Shown here piece after piece: positions 1 through 6,044 of a stretch of 7,661 nucleotides of DNA. Each line of letters begins with the position of its first letter. The stretch's first letter is position 1. The DNA comes from Lachnospiraceae bacterium UBA7027 (GTDB taxonomy: Bacteria > Bacillota > Clostridia > Lachnospirales > Lachnospiraceae), in contig DLBG01000026.1 in NCBI GenBank assembly GCA_002494135.1, positions 1 through 7,661 on the forward strand, in the 5' to 3' direction. Under the pieces are notes generated by a model that did no database searches, had not been told where the DNA came from, and saw only the letters and a program-made list of their open reading frames with translations. Both the position numbers and the translations under genes were made by a program.

Positions 1-1208
1 ACACGGCCTCCCTGTACAACGGTCTGTCCAGACTCTTCGGAATGGCCTTCAACATTGACTATTCCATCTGCGTAGTGGTCATGGCCGTGCTCACCGGCGT
101 TTACGTCATCGTGGGCGGCTACATGGCGACCGCCGTCAACGATTTCATACAGGGTATCATCATGCTGTTCGGTATTTCCGCGGTTATCATTGCCGTTGTT
201 ATGCAAAACGGAGGCCTGGTGGAATCCATGAAATCCCTGTCACAGGTAAGCGGTGATGCAGGATGGAACGGAGCATATGCTTCCTTCTTAGGACCCGATC
301 CCCTGGCACTTCTCTTCGTTGTCGTATTAACTTCCCTCGGTACCTGGGGACTTCCCCAGATGGTCGGTAAGTTTTATGCCATCAAGAGCGAAAACGATAT
401 TCATAAAGGAACCGTAATTTCCACCGTATTCGCAATCATCGTTGCGGGCGGATGTTACTTCCTGGGCGGTTTCGGACGTTTATATGCAGACAATCCGAAC
501 GTCATCTACAATGAAGCTACCGGAAAGCCTTTGTTCGATACCATCGTTCCCGCAATGCTTTCCACCCTTCCTGATATCATCATTTCCATCGTTATCGTAC
601 TGGTGCTTTCCGCTTCCATGTCTACCTTATCTTCCTTAGTACTGACATCAAGCTCCACCTTTACTCTCGATGTCATCAAACCGCTGTCCAAAAAAGGAAT
701 GGATGATAAAAAACAGGTATTTATCATGAGACTGTTTATTGTCTTCTTCATCGCCATTTCCGCAGTGATTGCCGTAATTAAGGATTCTCATCCTTCCATT
801 ACTTTTATCGCTCAGATGATGGGTGTTTCATGGGGTGCACTTGCAGGCGCGTTCCTGGCACCGTTTTTATACTCCCTGTACTCCAAGAAGATTACCAAAG
901 CATCCGTAGCCGTATGCTATGTTTGGGGCTGCAGTATTGCCGTCTTCCAGATGATCATCTCTCTGGCAAAAATATCCGTAGCAGGCTGGGGCCCAATCTT
1001 CGGTTACATCTTTAAATCTTCCATCAACTCCGGTGTGGTTGCCATGGTCGGCGGTCTGTTGATCGTTCCCCTGGTAAGTCTCTTTACAAAGAAACCGGAT
1101 GAAAACATTGTAAAAGATGCATTCTCCTCTTACGACAGAACCATTACCGTTAAGGTAAGCGAAAGCCTCGGTGATGACGAAGAAGAGAAAGAATCCGAGG
1201 AAAAATAG
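1..1208 (+). CDS. Sodium:solute symporter (SSS family), 5'-truncated by window edge
   Basis: Inner-membrane carrier that couples inward Na+ flow to uptake of an organic solute; substrate not determinable here. The frame is open from base 3, so the Met at base 42 is internal. About 401 residues are visible; SSS proteins such as PutP are near 500, so roughly 100-125 N-terminal residues are missing. Counting from the Met at base 42, an SSS hallmark is VGGYMATAVNDFIQG (residues 24-38), followed by PQMVGKFYAIKSE (105-117). The stretch ASMSTLSS (191-198) matches the PutP segment carrying the Na2-site Ser and Thr (here S194, T195). Many hydrophobic helices follow the family pattern (about 8-24, 36-54, 88-104, 124-145, 179-204, 227-246, 258-280, 287-308, 329-348). 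The C-terminus is a cytoplasmic tail dense in Asp/Glu (about 378-388). It is transcribed toward the minus-strand operon and ends 24 bases before a hairpin terminator. Family assignment is firm; PutP-like specificity is only a possibility. Confidence 0.9.
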   Translation, partial: TASLYNGLSRLFGMAFNIDYSICVVVMAVLTGVYVIVGGYMATAVNDFIQGIIMLFGISAVIIAVVMQNGGLVESMKSLSQVSGDAGWNGAYASFLGPDPLALLFVVVLTSLGTWGLPQMVGKFYAIKSENDIHKGTVISTVFAIIVAGGCYFLGGFGRLYADNPNVIYNEATGKPLFDTIVPAMLSTLPDIIISIVIVLVLSASMSTLSSLVLTSSSTFTLDVIKPLSKKGMDDKKQVFIMRLFIVFFIAISAVIAVIKDSHPSITFIAQMMGVSWGALAGAFLAPFLYSLYSKKITKASVAVCYVWGCSIAVFQMIISLAKISVAGWGPIFGYIFKSSINSGVVAMVGGLLIVPLVSLFTKKPDENIVKDAFSSYDRTITVKVSESLGDDEEEKESEEK

Positions 1209-1231
1209 TCCTCTTATACAAAACAACAAAT

Positions 1232-1262
1232 AAAGCAGATTCCGTATGGAATCTGCTTTTTG
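1232..1262. terminator. Rho-independent terminator, probably bidirectional, between convergent genes
   Basis: A perfect 12-bp inverted repeat, AAAGCAGATTCC (1232-1243) and GGAATCTGCTTT (1248-1259), encloses the 4-base loop GTAT. On the plus strand the stem runs into TTTTT (1257-1261) and then further T-rich sequence, as expected for the end of the symporter transcript. On the minus strand the stem is followed by ATTTGTTGTTTTG, a weaker but T-rich tract, so it can also end the antiporter transcript whose stop codon lies about 50 bases upstream. Sequence structure is seen directly; bidirectional function is inferred. Confidence 0.85.
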
Positions 1263-1293
1263 TTTGCTTTTAATCTGCTTCTTATTTGCTCTT
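1250..1293. repeat. 22-bp imperfect tandem repeat overlapping the terminator right arm
   Basis: Bases 1250-1271 and 1272-1293 are consecutive 22-base units identical at 19 of 22 positions; both begin AATCTGCTT. The first unit contains most of the right arm of the terminator and its T tract. The second unit retains AATCTGCTT, which is complementary to AAGCAGATT (1233-1241), so the left arm could in principle pair with either copy. It lies in the gap between the symporter and antiporter stop codons and codes for nothing recognisable. It looks like a local slippage duplication. Confidence 0.7.
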
Positions 1294-1309
1294 ACCTGTC
1301 GGCCGGTGC

Positions 1310-2611
1310 TTATGCTTTTTCAGCCTTCGCTTCTTCTTTGTCAGCCTGTGCTTCTTCTTTGTCGGTCTGTGCTTCTTCCGCCGCTTCCGCCTGCTCTTCC
1401 GTCTTTGCTTCCTCCGCAATTTCAGCATTTGTCAGCGATTCATCCGGAGCAAGCGAATATAATGCCTTCATGGCGATTGGTGTCAGAATCGACGAAACAA
1501 TAATCAACAGAATAACCGACGTAAAATACACGGGATTTAACAGCCCGACCGCCAGACCTTTCTGTGAAACAATCAGGGCAACCTCTCCTCGCGTCATCAT
1601 GCCGACACCGATTTTCAGTGCATGCTTCGGCGGATATCCGAGCAGCATGGCCATCAGTCCGCAGCCGATAATCTTGGTTAAAAGCGCCACTGCCACAAAG
1701 GCCAGAGAGAACCAGAGAATCGAAAGGCTGAAATCCTTGATATCGGTTTTCAGTCCGATGGATGCAAAGAAAATCGGACCAAACATAATGTAGGAGTTGA
1801 TATCGAGTCGTCTTGCAATGTAATCGGAGTCGTGAATGTTGCAAAGGATTAATCCTGCAACATAGGCACCGGTAATATCGGCGATTCCGAAGTACCTCTC
1901 CGCTATGAAGGAAAGTGCCAGACACAGAGCCAGACCCGCTATGGTAATTCGTCTGGTGTGCGGATACCGCTGGTCGATTTTTTTAAATGCCTTGTAAGCG
2001 CAATATCCGACGATCAAAGCCAGAACAAAGAAGAGGGCCGTGTTTCGAAGAATCGGCAGGGGCTTTGCTGTAGGGTCATTAAAGCCGACAACAACGGTCA
2101 GAACAATCATACCGATTACATCGTCGATGATAGCCGCGTTTATGATGCAGGTACCGACTTCACCCTTTAAAACGCCCATCTCACGCAGGGATTCCACGGT
2201 AATGGAAACACTGGTCGCCGTCATGATGGTACCCATAAACAGTGCCTTGAAAAACTCGGGGGTTCCGATTCCAGAGAATCCGTAGAAAACCATATATAAC
2301 AGTGTGCCGCCGCAGAGCGGTACAAATACGCCGGAACAGGCGATTGCCAGAGCCTTCGGTCCGGTTTTGATCAGTTCCTTTAAATTGGTTTCCAGCCCTG
2401 CGCAGAACATCAAAAGCACAACGCCGATTTCCGCCATCTGCTGGATAAAAGGAGTTGCCTCCACCCAGTTTAAAAGACAGGGTCCCAAAATCAGTCCGGC
2501 AACGATTTCGCCCGCTACCTGGGGCGCTTTTAATTTTCTGGCAATCAGCCCGAAAAGCTTGGCAAAGATAATAATGATTGCCAAATCTTTACATATTTCA
2601 TAAGTTTCCAT
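1310..2611 (-). CDS. CPA2-family cation:proton antiporter (NapA/GerN-type Na+/H+ exchanger)
   Basis: Polytopic membrane antiporter of 433 residues, exchanging Na+ (or K+) for H+ in pH and salt homeostasis. About 380 residues of hydrophobic helices follow a short N-terminus. Visible motifs: GEIVAGLILGP (34-44), AEIGVVLLMFCAGLE (60-74), a TATS segment (131-134) resembling the unwound helix of the family, and AAIIDDVIG (159-167) with the paired Asp163-Asp164. DD is typical of electrogenic Na+/H+ exchangers, whereas KefB/KefC have QD. Lys313 in LLTKIIG matches the conserved helix lysine of NapA; MMTRGEVALI (338-347) matches the family's RGEVALI. There is no TrkA-N (RCK) domain; instead the protein ends in a charged heptad-repeat tail (about 398-433). 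It is the last gene of a minus-strand cluster, 25 bases after the acyltransferase stop, with a weak purine-rich RBS. The ion is inferred, not shown. Confidence 0.9.
   Translation of the reverse strand: METYEICKDLAIIIIFAKLFGLIARKLKAPQVAGEIVAGLILGPCLLNWVEATPFIQQMAEIGVVLLMFCAGLETNLKELIKTGPKALAIACSGVFVPLCGGTLLYMVFYGFSGIGTPEFFKALFMGTIMTATSVSITVESLREMGVLKGEVGTCIINAAIIDDVIGMIVLTVVVGFNDPTAKPLPILRNTALFFVLALIVGYCAYKAFKKIDQRYPHTRRITIAGLALCLALSFIAERYFGIADITGAYVAGLILCNIHDSDYIARRLDINSYIMFGPIFFASIGLKTDIKDFSLSILWFSLAFVAVALLTKIIGCGLMAMLLGYPPKHALKIGVGMMTRGEVALIVSQKGLAVGLLNPVYFTSVILLIIVSSILTPIAMKALYSLAPDESLTNAEIAEEAKTEEQAEAAEEAQTDKEEAQADKEEAKAEKA
1321..1383 (-). repeat. Three 21-bp units encoding a 7-residue repeat in the antiporter tail
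   Basis: Three consecutive 21-base units (1321-1341, 1342-1362, 1363-1383) sit at the 3' end of the antiporter gene. The first two are nearly identical; the third diverges toward its far end. In the protein they give the consecutive heptads EEAQTDK, EEAQADK and EEAKAEK (about residues 412-432), preceded by further Glu/Ala-rich sequence. Because the unit is a multiple of three, copy number can change without breaking the frame. The charged i to i+4 pattern suggests a solvent-exposed helix or coiled coil on the cytoplasmic side (inference). Confidence 0.8.
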
Positions 2612-2619
2612 GATTTTTT

Positions 2620-2625
2620 CTCTCT
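2620..2625 (-). promoter_or_regulatory. Weak ribosome binding site of the antiporter gene
   Basis: On the minus strand AGAGAG precedes the ATG at 2611 by eight bases, in the 25-base gap after the acyltransferase stop. It lacks a GGAG core, in contrast to the AAGGAG before gyrA, so the antiporter may be translated less efficiently. No promoter-like pair of boxes fits in this gap. Confidence 0.5.
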
Positions 2626-2636
2626 ATGCTTCAAAA

Positions 2637-3446
2637 TTACTTTAAGAGTAATAATATACCCCAAAGTATTCCAATTACAAGAGGCTGATGCAATAAATAT
2701 ACCCAAAGTGCATTCTTTCCGAGAAACGTAAAAGGCTCCACACGCAGTTTCATAACGGGTAACTTATTGATTTTCTCACCGAGCCAGCCATATAGTCCGA
2801 ATCCGGACATGAATAAGAAAAACCATGGCATAAGGGGAAAATAATCCGATGAATCGAAACTCTGTCCGGGGAATCCGAAAAATGCCGTAAAAGCGGACAG
2901 AAACGGATTCTTAGCCGAGTAAAGAAATTCCGGGAAGGTAATAAGAGGTTTGAAAAGCGGTCCGAAATAGCCGTGTGCAATATGCAGTGTAAGGATAAAA
3001 AGCGTCAGCGATACAAAACAAAGAACACAAAAATGCTCCTTCTTCTGAATTTTACGAAACGGAATCGAAAGCAGCATACAGGCACCGATTAAGGTCAGAA
3101 CACCGAAAATAATCGGCGGATCCACCTTCGCGATGATGCTGACAATCGTAACCAAAAGCCCTGCTGCCGAGACCGTAAGACCGCGCTTAAGCGGGCGATG
3201 GCCCAAAAGACAGCAGTATCCGGACAGAAAGATAAATACAATCCGGACCACCTGTTCCATTATCTGCGAAAAATTGCTGTTTACAAAACTCACGTCTACC
3301 GTGAAAAAATCCGGCAGATCAAAGACAACATGAAAGAAAACCATCCCTGTTACCGCAACACCGCGGATGGTATCCAGCAGATGAAATCTTTCTTTTTTGA
3401 AAGAAGACACCCTTTCGGATGTCTTCTCGGATGCATTTTGATTCAT
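2637..3446 (-). CDS. DUF1624/HGSNAT_cat-type membrane acyltransferase-like protein
   Basis: Integral membrane protein of 269 residues resembling the heparan-alpha-glucosaminide N-acetyltransferase catalytic domain family (DUF1624). The human member moves acetyl groups across a membrane onto a sugar amine; acceptors of the bacterial proteins are not established, so only membrane acyl transfer is suggested. After a polar N-terminus (1-20) comes the signature LLDTIRGVAVTGMVFFHVVFD (23-43; Asp25, Arg29, His39, Asp43), then FIFLSGYCCLLGHRPLKRG (71-89), FGVLTLIGACMLL (114-126), SSDYFPLMPWFFLFMSG (199-215) and LGKNALWVYLLHQPLVIG (242-259, with the HQP triad). About seven helices are apparent (roughly 28-46, 66-80, 88-106, 111-129, 138-158, 203-222, 244-267). 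Length is normal for the small bacterial form. Its ATG directly abuts the gyrA TAA, implying translational coupling. No catalytic assignment can be proven from sequence alone. Confidence 0.82.
   Translation of the reverse strand: MNQNASEKTSERVSSFKKERFHLLDTIRGVAVTGMVFFHVVFDLPDFFTVDVSFVNSNFSQIMEQVVRIVFIFLSGYCCLLGHRPLKRGLTVSAAGLLVTIVSIIAKVDPPIIFGVLTLIGACMLLSIPFRKIQKKEHFCVLCFVSLTLFILTLHIAHGYFGPLFKPLITFPEFLYSAKNPFLSAFTAFFGFPGQSFDSSDYFPLMPWFFLFMSGFGLYGWLGEKINKLPVMKLRVEPFTFLGKNALWVYLLHQPLVIGILWGILLLLK
3402..3427 (-). other. Hairpin just inside the acyltransferase gene, after gyrA
   Basis: Bases 3402-3409 and 3420-3427 form an 8-bp perfect stem around GAAGACA/TGTCTTC. It is extended by CC/GG (3410-3411, 3417-3418) across a single bulged A, with a 5-base loop. 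On the minus-strand transcript the hairpin covers about nucleotides 20-45 of the acyltransferase reading frame and is followed by TTTC and an A run, not a clean T tract. It is therefore not a canonical terminator. It could be an RNA stability or processing element, or chance. Confidence 0.4.
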
Positions 3447-6026
3447 TTATTCCTCTTCTTCGTTTTCAACCGGGAAAATCAGATTCTCCTCAGTATCCTC
3501 GAAATCCGCGGATCCGTACTTTTCGTCTTCCGGAATCTCCTCCATCGCATCTTCCACATTGGAGTATTCCGTGGTTCCGTCGCTGACTCTCTCACGAACC
3601 TTTGCTATCTTGGCAACCTTTACTTTCCGCTCGAGATTGATTAACTTCACGCCGGAAGTATGACGTCCGATCTTGGATACGTCTTCCATCGGAATCTGGA
3701 TAATTACACCGGCGGAGGTAATCATCATGATTTCATGTTCGTCGTTTACGGCCTTTACGCCGACCAGATTTCCGGTCTTTTCGGTAATCTTATAGCACTT
3801 CACACCCTTGCCGCCACGATGCTGCAGGTTGAATTCCTTAAGATCCGTTCTCTTGCCGATACCGTTTTCGGAAACAACCAAAAGGGAGTCTCCCTGGTGG
3901 TCAAGCTGCATTCCGACAATTTCGTCGAGATCGTTTAAGTTCATACCGATAACGCCCATCGAGGAACGTCCGGTTGCACGTACGTCGGTTTCCTTGAAAC
4001 GGATACACATACCGAATTTGGTAACCAGGAAAATCTCGGTATCCTTATCCGTCGATTTTACTTCGATTAATTCATCGTCGTCGCGAAGGTTGATGGCAAT
4101 TAAGCCGCTCTTACGGATGTTTGCAAATTCGGAAAGCGGAGTTTTCTTAACCGTACCTTTCTTCGTAACCATAAAGAGATTTCTCTCCTCCTCCATATCC
4201 TTAATCGGGATAATAGCGGAAATCTTCTCTCCGGGATTCAGCTGTAAGAGATTTATAATAGCAACGCCTCTCGAAGTTCTTCCGGATTCCGGAATCTCGT
4301 ATGCCTTCATGCGGTATACGCGGCCGAAATTCGTAAAGAACATAACGTAATGATGCGTCGTGGTCATTAAAAGATCTTCGATGTAATCGTCTTCGATGGT
4401 CGTCATTCCGCGGATTCCGCGGCCGCCTCTGTGCTGGGACTTGAAGTTGTCGACCGTCATACGTTTTACGTATCCTAACGAAGACATTGCAATAACGGTA
4501 TTTTCGTTCGGAACCAGATCCTCGGAAGAAATATCGTAAACATCATAGCCGATGGAGGTACGTCTGTCATCCGCATACTTGTTGCGGATAGCCAGAATTT
4601 CGTCCTTGATGACACCGAGTAAAATCTTCTCATCCGCTAAGATTCCTCTTAAATATTCGATTCTTGCAAGGAGATCCCTGTGCTCGTTTTCAAGTTTCTC
4701 TCTTTCCAGACCGGTCAGAGCACGGAGTTTCATCTCCACGATGGCATCTGCCTGAATATCCGTTAAGTCAAAGCGGTCCATCAAAGTCTGTTTTGCGATG
4801 GGAACCGTTTCGCTGCTTCGGATAATCTGAATCACTTCATCGATGTGATCCAAAGCAATCAGTAAGCCCTGTACGATGTGGTCTCTGGCCAGAGCCTTAT
4901 CGAGATCGAATTTGGTACGTCTGGTAACCACTTCCTTCTGATGATCAAGATAGCAGTTTAACATCTGCAGAAGGTTTAAAACCTTCGGTTCGTTGTTAAC
5001 TAATGCCAGCATAATCACACCGAAGGTATCCTGCAGCTGAGTATGCTTAAACAGGTGATTCAGCATGATATTCGGGTTTACGTCACGTCTTAATTCAATG
5101 ACGATACGCATACCTTCTCTGTTGGTCTCATCGCGAAGATCCGTGATACCGTCCAGTTTCTTGTCTTTTACAAGCTCGGCGATTTTCTCAATCAGACGTG
5201 CTTTGTTTACCATGTAGGGAAGTTCGGTAACAATGATGCGGTTCTTGCCGTTCGCAAGCGTTTCGATATCGGTAACCGCACGAACACGGATTTTACCGCG
5301 ACCGGTACGATATGCTTCTTCGATTCCCTTGGTTCCGAGAATCATGGCTCCGGTAGGAAAATCCGGTCCTTTGACAATATCCATCACTTCTTCGATTTCC
5401 GTCTCGCGGTCTTCTTCGATGTGGTTGTCGATGATTTTAACAACGGCATCGATGGTCTCACCCAAGTTATGAGGCGGAATGTTGGTTGCCATACCAACCG
5501 CTATACCGGTGGTTCCGTTTACCAAAAGATTCGGGTAACGGGAAGGAAGAACTGTAGGTTCTTTCTCGGTTTCGTCAAAGTTCGGTACAAAATCGACGGT
5601 ATCCTTACCGATATCCGCAAGGAGTTCCATGGCGATTTTCGAAAGTCGGGCCTCCGTATAACGCATGGCTGCAGCTCCGTCGCCGTCGACGGAACCGAAG
5701 TTTCCGTGTCCGTCTACCAGAACATTTCGCATGGACCATTCCTGTGCCATGTTAACCAATGCACCGTAAATGGAGGAGTCACCGTGAGGGTGGTATTTAC
5801 CCATGGTATCACCGACGATACGTGCGGATTTACGATGTGCTTTATCCGGTGTATTGCCGAGCTCCAACATGGAATACAGTACTCGTCTCTGAACGGGTTT
5901 CAATCCGTCTCTGACATCCGGAAGGGCACGTGCCGCGATTACGCTCATTGCATAATCGATATAGCAGGTTTCCATGGTGTTTTTTAAATCTACCTGTTCT
6001 ATCTTGTCATAAGTCAGGTCTTCCAT
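3447..6026 (-). CDS. gyrA: DNA gyrase subunit A
   Basis: Breakage-reunion subunit of DNA gyrase (A2B2), a cytoplasmic type IIA topoisomerase that introduces negative supercoils. 859 residues, full length. The N-terminal winged-helix/tower region has the quinolone segment HPHGDSSIYG (79-88) and catalytic Tyr123 in AAAMRYTEARLS. A coiled-coil segment (about 360-480) leads to the C-terminal six-bladed beta-pinwheel (about 500-810) with repeating blade motifs. GyrA-box QHRGGRG (531-537) identifies gyrase rather than ParC of topoisomerase IV; a second box, QHRGGKG, lies at 735-741. The protein ends in an acidic tail (about 814-859). Position 84 is Ser (E. coli Ser83) but position 88 is Gly where E. 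coli has Asp87. The ATG is supported by AAGGAG seven bases upstream and the expected N-terminus. It lies 18 bases after gyrB, so the subunits are co-expressed. No frameshift is seen. Confidence 0.98.
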   Translation of the reverse strand: MEDLTYDKIEQVDLKNTMETCYIDYAMSVIAARALPDVRDGLKPVQRRVLYSMLELGNTPDKAHRKSARIVGDTMGKYHPHGDSSIYGALVNMAQEWSMRNVLVDGHGNFGSVDGDGAAAMRYTEARLSKIAMELLADIGKDTVDFVPNFDETEKEPTVLPSRYPNLLVNGTTGIAVGMATNIPPHNLGETIDAVVKIIDNHIEEDRETEIEEVMDIVKGPDFPTGAMILGTKGIEEAYRTGRGKIRVRAVTDIETLANGKNRIIVTELPYMVNKARLIEKIAELVKDKKLDGITDLRDETNREGMRIVIELRRDVNPNIMLNHLFKHTQLQDTFGVIMLALVNNEPKVLNLLQMLNCYLDHQKEVVTRRTKFDLDKALARDHIVQGLLIALDHIDEVIQIIRSSETVPIAKQTLMDRFDLTDIQADAIVEMKLRALTGLEREKLENEHRDLLARIEYLRGILADEKILLGVIKDEILAIRNKYADDRRTSIGYDVYDISSEDLVPNENTVIAMSSLGYVKRMTVDNFKSQHRGGRGIRGMTTIEDDYIEDLLMTTTHHYVMFFTNFGRVYRMKAYEIPESGRTSRGVAIINLLQLNPGEKISAIIPIKDMEEERNLFMVTKKGTVKKTPLSEFANIRKSGLIAINLRDDDELIEVKSTDKDTEIFLVTKFGMCIRFKETDVRATGRSSMGVIGMNLNDLDEIVGMQLDHQGDSLLVVSENGIGKRTDLKEFNLQHRGGKGVKCYKITEKTGNLVGVKAVNDEHEIMMITSAGVIIQIPMEDVSKIGRHTSGVKLINLERKVKVAKIAKVRERVSDGTTEYSNVEDAMEEIPEDEKYGSADFEDTEENLIFPVENEEEE
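3451..3457 (-). promoter_or_regulatory. Ribosome binding site of the acyltransferase gene, inside gyrA
   Basis: The minus strand reads AAGAGGAATAAATG across the junction. The GAGG core (3452-3455) is made of the final Glu codons of gyrA, and AATAA (which includes the gyrA stop) spaces it five bases from the ATG at 3446. This fixes the start codon and implies that ribosomes finishing gyrA can re-initiate on the next gene. Confidence 0.7.
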
Positions 6027-6033
6027 TGAGAAT

Positions 6034-6039
6034 CTCCTT
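6034..6039 (-). promoter_or_regulatory. Ribosome binding site of gyrA
   Basis: The minus strand carries AAGGAG seven bases before the gyrA ATG at 6026, within the 18-base gap after the gyrB stop. This is a near-consensus Shine-Dalgarno sequence and supports the chosen gyrA start. Confidence 0.85.
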
Positions 6040-6044
6040 GTCTT

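Noticed and set aside
42..44. ATG at base 42 as the start of the symporter
   Set aside because: The frame is open upstream to base 3 and the family needs about 100 more N-terminal residues; this Met is internal to the protein.
867..1229. 120-codon minus-strand frame opposite the symporter end
   Set aside because: It overlaps a recognised gene on the other strand, runs into the terminator, and has no recognisable domain; most likely an antisense shadow.
1260..1793. 177-codon plus-strand frame rich in Ser/Ala/Cys
   Set aside because: It is antisense to the antiporter; the Ser/Ala/Cys repeats are the complement of the heptad-repeat tail.
3388..3403. CTTTC/GAAAG inverted repeat around a six-T run, considered as a terminator after gyrA
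   Set aside because: Only a 5-bp A/T-rich stem, it competes with the stronger hairpin at 3402-3427, lies inside the downstream reading frame and lacks a T tract after the stem on the minus strand.
3808..4350. 180-codon plus-strand frame antisense to the gyrA pinwheel
   Set aside because: Ser/Arg/Ile-rich shadow translation of the opposite strand; no domain signature.
5421..5987. 188-codon plus-strand frame antisense to the start of gyrA
   Set aside because: Lies wholly opposite a conserved part of gyrA with no domain or convincing ribosome binding site.
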